Of a stretch of DNA of 16,897 nt, positions 7,291-13,733 are shown piece after piece (within the stretch, counting starts at the first letter, position 1; each line of letters starts with the position of its first letter). The notes under the pieces were generated by a model. That model did no database searches and was not told where the DNA came from. It saw nothing but the letters and a program-made list of their open reading frames with translations. The stretch comes from CG1-02-33-12 sp964403775 (GTDB lineage: Archaea > Nanobdellota > Nanobdellia > Woesearchaeales > CG1-02-33-12), in NCBI GenBank assembly GCA_964403775.1, contig CAYOHL010000014.1, positions 1 through 16,897 on the forward strand, written 5' to 3'. A program made the position numbers and the translations under genes.

Positions 7291-9177
7291 ATGATTTACG
7301 GATACAACAGCCCAATGGACAGGCCGTACATGGATTATGGAAAAAAAGAAGAAAAAACTCTTGGCATTAAAGATGTGGGAATAGCTATGGCAATGGGCAT
7401 TGGCGCCAGGAACATACCTGAAATTGCAAGCAAGATAAGGGCAGGGGCAAGCAGCCTGGAAATACAGTTCATGGGTGCTGGCCGCGGCTCACAGCAGGCT
7501 GAAACACCCGGAATGTTTGGAAAATACCACAGGCAGGCATTGAGAGAGCTAAGCAAGGCAAATGAAATCAACCTTACAACTCATGCATCAGTTGGTATTC
7601 CAGGGCTTGCTGGTCAAGATCAACAAGGCAATTTCAGTGATGAGCAGAGGCAGATGGCTCTTGATGAGGTCAAGAGGGCAATTGAGTTTGCAGCAGAAAC
7701 TGCTCTTGGCGGCTCTGTTGTTATACATACAGGAGAGTTTCAGAGGCCAATCTCTGAGGAGCCATGGGCAGAAGGGGGAAAGAAATTTGCTGGTTTTAAA
7801 GAAGAGCCGGAAAGGGCTGTAATAAGAGTTGTAAACAAAAAAACAGGCCAGGTATTAACCCAGATAAGAAAGAATGAAACAGTATCAAGGCCAGAGTGGC
7901 TTACAAAAGAGATTAATGGAAAAGAGGAATATATTGACTATGAAGGAAACATTGTCTCAAGAGAAAATAGGGTTCCAAAATTTAATGAAAAAGAAGGTAC
8001 ATTTGAGATTAAAGAAAAGGGTTGGAAAGATTTTGTAAAAGAAGCAGATGAGATGACAAGGGAAAGAAGAGAAAAATTTGCAAGAGAAGGGAAAAAATTT
8101 GATGAAGAAAGGGATACTGTAACACCAGAAGAGGCTTTTCTTAGAGCAACAACAGAAACACAGGAGAAAATAGCAAGGGGATGGGCCTTGTACTATGGAA
8201 GGGATTTGGATAAAATGTTTAGGGAATTAGATAACTTAAATGAAGAAGAAAAATTCCTTAAAGAAAAACTTGAAACAGCACCAAAGGATGAGAAATGGAA
8301 AATTGAAGGCCAGCTTAAAGACAAAACAAACAGGTTAATAGATTTAAGGAGGATGATAGAAAGTGAAAAAGAGATGGTAACAGGTCAATTACAGCAGGCA
8401 GAAGACCAGAAAAGACTTGGAAAAAATGTGATAAGTGCAAAAAAATATGCCCTTGAGAGAAGCGCTGAGGGATATGCATCAAGTGGAATGCGTGCCTTGG
8501 AAGAAACAGAGAAGAAAAACCTTGAAAAGCCGCTTTTCATAACAATGGAGAATATTTTCCCGGAAAGCTATGGCGGCCACCCGCAGGAGCTTAAAAAACT
8601 TATTTTAGACAGCAGAAAAAAGATGGTTGATATGCTTACGGCTAAAGGCAGGTCTGAGTCAGAGGCAAAAGAGTTGGCAGAAAAACATATAAAAGCAACG
8701 CTTGATACTGGCCATCTGAATCTGTGGAGGAAATATTTCAATGGCTCTGACAAAGAGTTTGATAAGTGGATACTTAAGCAGACAGAGGATCTGGCAAAAT
8801 CAAAGATTATTGGAAATGTCCATCTGGTAGATAACTTTGGATACCAAGACGAGCACCTTCCTCCTGGCCAGGGAAATGCCCCTATAAAGGATATGGTTAA
8901 AATATTAAAAAAGCACGGCTATAATGGGGCATACACTGTTGAGTGCGGCTCATCTGCAACAACAGATGTGTCTTATTTTCATGGTCTCATGAAAACATGG
9001 GAATATATGGGATTGCCAGTTTATTCAATTGGCGCTGCACGCGATGGCCTTCCACCAGCACAATGGCAAAATATACAATATTCATACTTTGGAAAGACCT
9101 ACCCCCCATCCTTTGTTTTTGGGACATATGCCCCTTCAAATGAATGGACTCTCTGGAGCAATGTTCCTATGGAGTAA
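7291..9177 (+). CDS. Endonuclease IV-like TIM-barrel protein with large insertion
   Basis: This 628-residue protein belongs to the AP endonuclease family 2 / xylose isomerase-like TIM-barrel superfamily. All nine positions matching the endonuclease IV tri-metal site are present in order: H98, H146 (VIHTGEF), E420 (ITMENIFPES), D472 and H475 (LDTGH), H511 (NVHLVDN), D520 and H522 (QDEH, then PPGQGN), and E551 (TVECG). Endonuclease IV is only about 280 aa. Here a Lys/Glu-rich, partly coiled-coil insertion fills roughly 152-412 and a Trp/Tyr-rich tail follows the barrel (585-628). The Tyr that follows the first His in E. coli Nfo (HAPY) is replaced (HASV), so AP-site cleavage cannot be assumed; sugar isomerase or epimerase activity, or another phosphoryl chemistry, remains possible. 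An AAGGT element at 7281-7285 is a moderate Shine-Dalgarno. The gene is coupled to the next small gene, 2 nt downstream. Confidence 0.85.
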   Translation: MIYGYNSPMDRPYMDYGKKEEKTLGIKDVGIAMAMGIGARNIPEIASKIRAGASSLEIQFMGAGRGSQQAETPGMFGKYHRQALRELSKANEINLTTHASVGIPGLAGQDQQGNFSDEQRQMALDEVKRAIEFAAETALGGSVVIHTGEFQRPISEEPWAEGGKKFAGFKEEPERAVIRVVNKKTGQVLTQIRKNETVSRPEWLTKEINGKEEYIDYEGNIVSRENRVPKFNEKEGTFEIKEKGWKDFVKEADEMTRERREKFAREGKKFDEERDTVTPEEAFLRATTETQEKIARGWALYYGRDLDKMFRELDNLNEEEKFLKEKLETAPKDEKWKIEGQLKDKTNRLIDLRRMIESEKEMVTGQLQQAEDQKRLGKNVISAKKYALERSAEGYASSGMRALEETEKKNLEKPLFITMENIFPESYGGHPQELKKLILDSRKKMVDMLTAKGRSESEAKELAEKHIKATLDTGHLNLWRKYFNGSDKEFDKWILKQTEDLAKSKIIGNVHLVDNFGYQDEHLPPGQGNAPIKDMVKILKKHGYNGAYTVECGSSATTDVSYFHGLMKTWEYMGLPVYSIGAARDGLPPAQWQNIQYSYFGKTYPPSFVFGTYAPSNEWTLWSNVPME

Positions 9178-9179
9178 AA

Positions 9180-9311
9180 ATGCACGATAAAATGTATTTA
9201 ACTTATTGGGGCCAGATTCAGCATAATTATTTTGGAAAAATAGAGCAATCAAAAACAAAAACAGGACTTGATTTTATGGATAATGTATGGACTAATGTCC
9301 CGCTAGAGTAA
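9180..9311 (+). CDS. 43-aa protein matching the TIM-barrel protein's C-terminal tail
   Basis: This small gene has an ATG 2 nt after the stop of the TIM-barrel gene and ends at TAA 9309-9311. GGAG at 9171-9174, inside the last codons of the upstream gene, can serve as its Shine-Dalgarno. Its product aligns with residues 590-628 of the upstream protein: W.qIQhnYFGK matches W.nIQysYFGK, and VWTNVPLE at its C terminus matches LWSNVPME at the other's. Codons differ between the two copies, so this is conserved protein, not a recent DNA duplication or a sequencing artefact. No signal peptide or membrane segment is seen. It may be a free version of an interaction tail that competes for, or shares, a partner. 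The alternative is the decayed end of a duplicated TIM-barrel gene, but the intact frame, start and Shine-Dalgarno argue against that. Confidence 0.7.
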   Translation: MHDKMYLTYWGQIQHNYFGKIEQSKTKTGLDFMDNVWTNVPLE

Positions 9312-9345
9312 ACTAATAAAAAAATATTTAACTATTTAATAGAAG

Positions 9346-9365
9346 TCAAAAACTTTAATAAATAA
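9346..9365 (+). promoter_or_regulatory. Promoter of nucleotidyltransferase gene
   Basis: TCAAAAA followed by CTTTAATAAATAA is a BRE/TATA-like element. A start about 25 nt downstream, near 9384, would give a leader of about 13 nt that consists of the Shine-Dalgarno region. Confidence 0.5.
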
Positions 9366-9385
9366 AGAGTTTAATTTTAAAAAAA

Positions 9386-9391
9386 GAGGTG
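9386..9391 (+). promoter_or_regulatory. Shine-Dalgarno of nucleotidyltransferase gene
   Basis: GAGGTG lies 5 nt before the ATG at 9397, which supports this start over later ones. Confidence 0.65.
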
Positions 9392-9396
9392 CTATA

Positions 9397-10194
9397 ATGA
9401 GATTTACATTAAAGAAACAGAATCCAGGGGCCTTTAATTATAAAAAAGATGATTTTGACATTGCCTATGAATTCTCAAAAAAGCTTTATAAGGAGATGAA
9501 GGATTTTATAAAGGCAACTGTTCTCTTTGGAAGCTCTGCAAGAAAAACAGCAGGCCAAGGCGATATTGATGTCCTTGTTGTCATAGATGATTTAACAGTA
9601 AGGCTTACTCCAGAGCTTAGTGAGGCATACACTTTAATTGTTGAAAAGCTTGTTGCAGAAACATCAAACATGCTCCATATAACAACATTAAAGCTTACTG
9701 CTTTCTGGGAATATATAAGGTCAGGAGATCCTGTTATAGTAAACATGTTAAGGGAGGGCATTGCATTGCTTGACACAGGGTTTTTTGAGCCAATACAATT
9801 TTTGCTAAAGCAGGGCAGGATAAGGCCGACCTATGAAAGCGTATGGATGTATTTTGCAAGAGCACCCTCAACATTATACAACTCAAAGTGGCATTTATTG
9901 CAAGCCACAATTGATTTGTATTGGGCTGTTATTGATGCAGCTCATGCAGCTCTTATGAAGCTTGGTGAAATTCCCCCAAGCCCAGAGCATGTTGCTGATA
10001 TGATACAGATACATATGGTAAACAAGGGTCTTACTGATAAGAAGTATGCAGATACTATGAGAAAATTCTACCTGCTGTCCAAAAAGATAAACCACAGGGA
10101 GATAAAGGAGATCTCTGGCAGGGATTATGACACCTATTATAAGGAAGCGCAGGATTTTGTCTATAAAATGAGGGAATTTATTGAAGATAAATAA
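9397..10194 (+). CDS. Nucleotidyltransferase with probable HEPN domain
   Basis: This 265-residue soluble protein has an N-terminal pol-beta/MNT-type nucleotidyltransferase domain (about 20-125). The signature LFGSSARKTAGQGDIDVLVVID (residues 43-64) provides the GS motif and the catalytic pair D56/D58. The third acidic residue expected on the following core strand is not obvious (that region reads NMLHITTLKL), so activity may be reduced or unusual. The second half (about 140-262) is all-helical and resembles a HEPN domain, with VIDAAHAALMKLGEIPPSPEHV as the typical loop region. Such MNT-HEPN pairs can AMP-ylate or otherwise modify targets, and occur in toxin-antitoxin modules as separate genes. 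Here they are fused, so a classical toxin-antitoxin pair is unlikely. It has its own promoter and Shine-Dalgarno, 85 bp after the 43-aa gene. Confidence 0.82.
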   Translation: MRFTLKKQNPGAFNYKKDDFDIAYEFSKKLYKEMKDFIKATVLFGSSARKTAGQGDIDVLVVIDDLTVRLTPELSEAYTLIVEKLVAETSNMLHITTLKLTAFWEYIRSGDPVIVNMLREGIALLDTGFFEPIQFLLKQGRIRPTYESVWMYFARAPSTLYNSKWHLLQATIDLYWAVIDAAHAALMKLGEIPPSPEHVADMIQIHMVNKGLTDKKYADTMRKFYLLSKKINHREIKEISGRDYDTYYKEAQDFVYKMREFIEDK

Positions 10195-10222
10195 ACTCTC
10201 TCTTTTTAAGTTTTAACTTGTT
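10195..10222 (+). terminator. T-rich terminator after nucleotidyltransferase gene
   Basis: Directly after the stop codon the plus strand reads CTCTCTCTTTTTAAGTTTTAAC, two T-runs without a stable hairpin. This is the usual form of intrinsic archaeal termination. Confidence 0.45.
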
Positions 10223-10231
10223 TGGCATAGA

Positions 10232-10244
10232 AATTAATTTATAG
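10232..10244 (+). promoter_or_regulatory. Promoter of acyl-CoA synthetase gene
   Basis: AATTAATTTATAG is a TATA-like element whose centre is about 35 nt before the ATG at 10276. Transcription would start near 10262-10266, leaving a leader of about 10-14 nt with no Shine-Dalgarno. Confidence 0.4.
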
Positions 10245-10275
10245 CAGCTAAACTTAACATTATGACTAAATTATA

Positions 10276-12468
10276 ATGGAACAACAACCAAAAACACTAA
10301 ATGAGATGCTGAAAAATGTTGTTGGCTTATATGCTGATAGCTCTGCATTTAAAACAAAAAAAGCAAAGGATGAAAAATTCAAATCAATATCATACAGGGA
10401 GCTCTATAACAGGATAGAGAGCTTTGGCACAGGGCTAAAAACCATTGGTGTAAATGAATCTGAACATATAGCTCTAATATCTGAAAACCGGCTTGAATGG
10501 ATAATAGCTGATTTGGCAACAATAGGGCTCAGGGCTGTAGATGTTCCGCAGCCAGGAGGCATTAGCCCCCAGGATATATATTTCAAGCTTAACCATTCAG
10601 ACTCAAAGGCAGCTGTATTAGAGGGTGAAAATGAGTTTTCTAACTTCTACAATGTTGAGAAAGACCTGCCTGAAATAAAAAATGTAATCCTGATGGATAA
10701 GGTTAATATGTTCTCAAAGAAGGAAAATGCTCCTGAATGGGCAAATGCACTTAATTTTGAAAAATCCGGAGAAATAAGCAAAAAATTCTACTCTGAACTT
10801 ATATCAGCTACAGAAAATAAGAACAAAAATATCTTTTTATCAAAAGAGGCCAAGGATTTTTTAAGGGAATATTTGGAAAATAATATTGAAAGTTTTTTTG
10901 AAAGGCCAGGCCATGGGCAGAATAAAGAAGATTTAAGGGAAAGCATACTAAAAAAAGCTGTTGTTTTAGATGATGAGTTCTATAAAAAGCATAATGTGTT
11001 TTCATTCAAAAAAATAACAGATATGGGCAAGGAGCTGTTAAAAAAAGGGGACAAATCATTTTCTGAAATATCTGGAAGGGCAGAGCCAGATGATCTTGTA
11101 ACAATAATATACACCTCTGGAACAACAGGAAGTCCAAAAGGGGTTATGCTGACTAATCTGGGTCTTATGTACAATATAAAACTTGTTCCTGAATTATTTG
11201 ATGTAAATAAAGATGACAGGTTTCTGTCAATTCTGCCTTCATGGCATATATTTGAGAGGATAGTTGAATATTGTGCAATAAGCATTGGGGCATCAACTGC
11301 ATATAGCAAGCCGTTTAAGCAGAGGCTTTTGCCAGACCTTAAAGAAGAAAAGCCGACCATAATGGTCAGTGTTCCAAGGATATGGGAAGCCTTGTATGAC
11401 GGCATAATGAGCAATATAAAAAAAGAAAAACCATACAAAAGGTTCATGTTTGAAAAAGCCATGGATATAGCCAAAAGATACAAGAAAGCAGATAGAATAC
11501 TGAATAACTGCGAGCCATTGTTTAATGGGCCCAGCCATACCAAGCAGGAAATAGAAGAATCAGAAAAAACATGCAGAAAATTGGGGTTCTGGTATAAGAT
11601 TGCAGACAAGCTTGTATTTAAAAAAATAAAGGAAATGCTTGGAGGCAAGATAAGGTTTGTTATTAGTGCAGGAGGGGCGCTTAGTGAAGCAATGGACGAG
11701 TTCTACAATGCAATCGGAATAAATATCTTGGAGGGCTATGGGCTGACAGAAACCTCTCCCATTGTAAGCATCAGGACACTGGAAAACAATGTTATACGCA
11801 CTGTAGGCAAGGTTGTGCAAGGTACAGAGGTTAAGATTACTGATAGGAATGACTATAATAAAGAGGTGCCAAATGGCCAGGTTGGAGTTATTTGGGTCAG
11901 GGGGCCGCAGATAATGAAAGGCTACTATAAAAACCAAGAAAAAACAGATGAAGTCATTAAGATTATTGGCGAAGAAAGGTGGTTTAATACAGGCGATCTG
12001 GGCAAAAAAACCTATGATGGGAAATACCTTAATATCTCCGGAAGGATAAAGGACACAATAGTTCTTGTTGGCGGGGAGAATATTGAGCCATTGGTTTTGG
12101 AGGATAAGCTGAAAGAAAGCCCCTACATTAATCAGGTTATTGTTGTTGGCCAGGACAAGTCGAGGCTGGGGGCCCTGATAGTTCCTGAGTTTGGTGCTTT
12201 GGGCGAATATGCAAAAAAAGAGAACATTGAATATGAGAGCATTGAAGAGTTGATAGAAAATGAAAAAGTAATCTCCTTGTTTCAGGGGGAACAGAAAAGG
12301 CTGATCTCAAAGGATAATGGCTTTAAGCCATATGAAACTGTGATGGGTGTTGGTCTGCTTTCCAATGACTTCAGTATTGAAGCCGGAGAGCTTACTAAAA
12401 CAATGAAAATGAGAAGATTTGAGATACATGAAAAATATAAAAAGGAAATAGATAAAATATGCGGGTAA
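10276..12468 (+). CDS. Long-chain acyl-CoA synthetase (AMP-forming)
   Basis: This ANL-superfamily adenylating enzyme of the FAA1/long-chain fatty-acid-CoA ligase type activates a carboxylic acid with ATP and transfers it to CoA. Core motifs are complete: A3 YTSGTTGSPKG (279-289), A5 GYGLTET (487-493), A7 WFNTGDLG (569-576), A8 GRIKDTIVLVGGENIEP (589-605), and A10 ELTKTMKMRR (705-714) with the likely catalytic lysine K711. At 730 aa it is longer than typical 600-650 aa relatives, mainly through a charged segment at about 150-265 before A3 and an extra stretch around 405-450. No signal peptide or membrane helix is seen. Its role in an archaeon with isoprenoid lipids is unclear: it may activate host-derived or scavenged acids, or acids for protein or lipid modification. 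The gene stands alone, with no other fatty-acid gene nearby. Confidence 0.93.
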   Translation: MEQQPKTLNEMLKNVVGLYADSSAFKTKKAKDEKFKSISYRELYNRIESFGTGLKTIGVNESEHIALISENRLEWIIADLATIGLRAVDVPQPGGISPQDIYFKLNHSDSKAAVLEGENEFSNFYNVEKDLPEIKNVILMDKVNMFSKKENAPEWANALNFEKSGEISKKFYSELISATENKNKNIFLSKEAKDFLREYLENNIESFFERPGHGQNKEDLRESILKKAVVLDDEFYKKHNVFSFKKITDMGKELLKKGDKSFSEISGRAEPDDLVTIIYTSGTTGSPKGVMLTNLGLMYNIKLVPELFDVNKDDRFLSILPSWHIFERIVEYCAISIGASTAYSKPFKQRLLPDLKEEKPTIMVSVPRIWEALYDGIMSNIKKEKPYKRFMFEKAMDIAKRYKKADRILNNCEPLFNGPSHTKQEIEESEKTCRKLGFWYKIADKLVFKKIKEMLGGKIRFVISAGGALSEAMDEFYNAIGINILEGYGLTETSPIVSIRTLENNVIRTVGKVVQGTEVKITDRNDYNKEVPNGQVGVIWVRGPQIMKGYYKNQEKTDEVIKIIGEERWFNTGDLGKKTYDGKYLNISGRIKDTIVLVGGENIEPLVLEDKLKESPYINQVIVVGQDKSRLGALIVPEFGALGEYAKKENIEYESIEELIENEKVISLFQGEQKRLISKDNGFKPYETVMGVGLLSNDFSIEAGELTKTMKMRRFEIHEKYKKEIDKICG

Positions 12469-12480
12469 GGTTTATAGCAA

Positions 12481-12493
12481 CATATTTATATTC
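12481..12493 (+). promoter_or_regulatory. Promoter of tyw3
   Basis: CATATTTATATTC is a TATA element centred about 25 nt before the ATG at 12512, so a leaderless mRNA is likely. This decides the start: the longer frame from a TTG at 12494 would begin upstream of the predicted transcript. Confidence 0.55.
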
Positions 12494-12511
12494 TTGATTT
12501 TTTATAAGCTT

Positions 12512-13102
12512 ATGGATTTTGAGAAAGAAAAAAAAGATTACTTAAACAAGATTGACAAGTCCAAAAAAGGTTCAATAGACAAAGAGGTAAAACAATTAGT
12601 TGGTTGTATTAACTCTCTCCCGGATTATTACACCACCTCATCATGCTCTGGCCGCATACTTTTAATAAAAAGGCCTAAATCAGGAAAAAAATGCGATGTT
12701 GAATTCCTTTTCTCAAAGCACAGCAAGGCTAATTTTGATGAAATAAAAAATAAATTAAAGAATACCCAAAATGATGATTTATGGTTCAGGCAGGAGTCAA
12801 TGATAATGCATGTTGCATGCAGAACAATTGAGCATGCCCAGAAAATACTTGACTTAAGCAATAATGCTGGGTTTAAGCATTCCGGCATAATAACAGCAAG
12901 AAAAAAGATTATTGTTGAGATTATCGGCTCTGAGCAGTTTGACACCATAATTGCAAAAAATGGAAAAATTTTTGTTGATGATAGCTATCTAAGGCTGCTT
13001 GTCAGTGAAGCAAATAAAAAGCTTGAAATAAACAGCAGGAAAATAAGGAGATTTTATAAGCTGGTTGGAGTTCTTAAAAATCAAATTGTCCGGTCTTCTT
13101 AA
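12512..13102 (+). CDS. taw3: tRNA wybutosine-synthesizing protein 3 (Tyw3/Taw3)
   Basis: This 196-residue enzyme of the Tyw3 family performs the SAM-dependent N4-methylation step in making wybutosine-type bases at position 37 of tRNA-Phe. Family marks are the SSCSGR motif (residues 43-48, numbered from the ATG at 12512), KKCDVEFLFSKH, the highly conserved ESMIMHVACRT segment, and NNAGFKHSGIITARKKIIVEI. It is a stand-alone domain, as in archaea, with a basic C-terminal helix. The window contains no other wyosine genes (Taw1, Taw2, Trm5). The start is the ATG at 12512, chosen from promoter spacing and from the family's usual MDFE-type N terminus. Its last 29 bp overlap, tail to tail, the surface-protein gene on the other strand. 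Confidence 0.93.
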   Translation: MDFEKEKKDYLNKIDKSKKGSIDKEVKQLVGCINSLPDYYTTSSCSGRILLIKRPKSGKKCDVEFLFSKHSKANFDEIKNKLKNTQNDDLWFRQESMIMHVACRTIEHAQKILDLSNNAGFKHSGIITARKKIIVEIIGSEQFDTIIAKNGKIFVDDSYLRLLVSEANKKLEINSRKIRRFYKLVGVLKNQIVRSS

Positions 13103-13733
13103 AGCTGTGCAGTAAAATGCCTATAAAGAGTATTGATGCTGTTATTATAAGACCTTTTTTATCAATCTCTGCAAAATTTTTCTGTTGGTTGGTTTGTTTT
13201 ACTGCATTGCTGTTAATTTTAAACAAGGAGCTGTTTTCTGGCTTTTCATTTTGATTTGTCCTGTTTTGAATTTCTTTTGTAGGGCTAAATTCCATTTCCT
13301 TTAAAGGCAGGCTGACATTATCTGCTGACCAATCTTTATCTGCAACAAAAAGAGTTGCCTTGATTGCAACAGCTGGAATCATACTAATCCTATCATTATG
13401 GGCAGGGATTTGTTTTATGTAAAAAATTGTATTATATTCACCTGAACTAATATCATTGGGAATATTGGCTATTGCTCTTATTTTTGCGCTTTGGCCTGAA
13501 GGAATTGAAACCTCTTCTGGAATAAACTCAAACCAGCCTTCATAGCTGGCTGTGTGTACAAGATAATTTGTTTCTTTGTCCTGTGTGTTAAAAATGCTGA
13601 ATTCCATTTCAACAGGATTCTCCCTAGATAAAACGCCAAAATCAATTCTTGCAGGAGAAACGCCAATAGCATTTGAGCTTGTAAATGAGAGCAATAAAAA
13701 AATAAATAAAAAAATAAAAATCCTCATCTTCAT
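13074..13733 (-). CDS. Membrane-anchored extracellular Ig-like protein
   Basis: This 219-residue protein has a signal peptide (residues 1-22: basic start, 14-residue hydrophobic core, cleavage after SNA). A beta-sandwich domain follows (about 23-132) beginning IGVSPARIDFGVL, of the kind seen in archaeal COG1470-like and WxL/DUF916-like surface proteins. A polar Asn/Gln/Lys-rich stalk (about 150-190) precedes a C-terminal membrane helix (194-211) with a short basic cytoplasmic tail. It should therefore be anchored in the cell membrane with the domain outside. The start codon overlaps the stop of the lamin-tail-domain gene by ATGA, so the two proteins are co-translated and probably function together on the surface. 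The 3' end overlaps tyw3 by 29 bp in convergent orientation. No enzymatic motif is present. Confidence 0.8.
   Translation of the reverse strand: MKMRIFIFLFIFLLLSFTSSNAIGVSPARIDFGVLSRENPVEMEFSIFNTQDKETNYLVHTASYEGWFEFIPEEVSIPSGQSAKIRAIANIPNDISSGEYNTIFYIKQIPAHNDRISMIPAVAIKATLFVADKDWSADNVSLPLKEMEFSPTKEIQNRTNQNEKPENSSLFKINSNAVKQTNQQKNFAEIDKKGLIITASILFIGILLHSFKKTGQFDF

Noticed and set aside
9397..10194. A toxin-antitoxin module (HEPN toxin with MNT antitoxin)
   Set aside because: Both domains are in one protein and no partner gene lies beside it; no clear RxxxxH RNase motif is visible.
10262..10276. A four-residue upstream frame (ATG ACT AAA TTA TAA) overlapping the acyl-CoA synthetase start as TAATG
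   Set aside because: The expected transcription start (about 10262-10266) falls on or after this ATG, so it may not be in the mRNA; too short to support.
10980..11648. 222-codon minus-strand open frame opposite the acyl-CoA synthetase
   Set aside because: It is antisense to a gene with complete catalytic motifs, and its Phe/Leu/Ser-rich composition is the usual result of reading a Lys/Glu-rich AT-rich gene backwards.
12494..12511. TTG start extending Tyw3 by six residues
   Set aside because: It lies within the predicted promoter-to-start interval of a leaderless transcript; the family usually begins close to the MDFE-type ATG.
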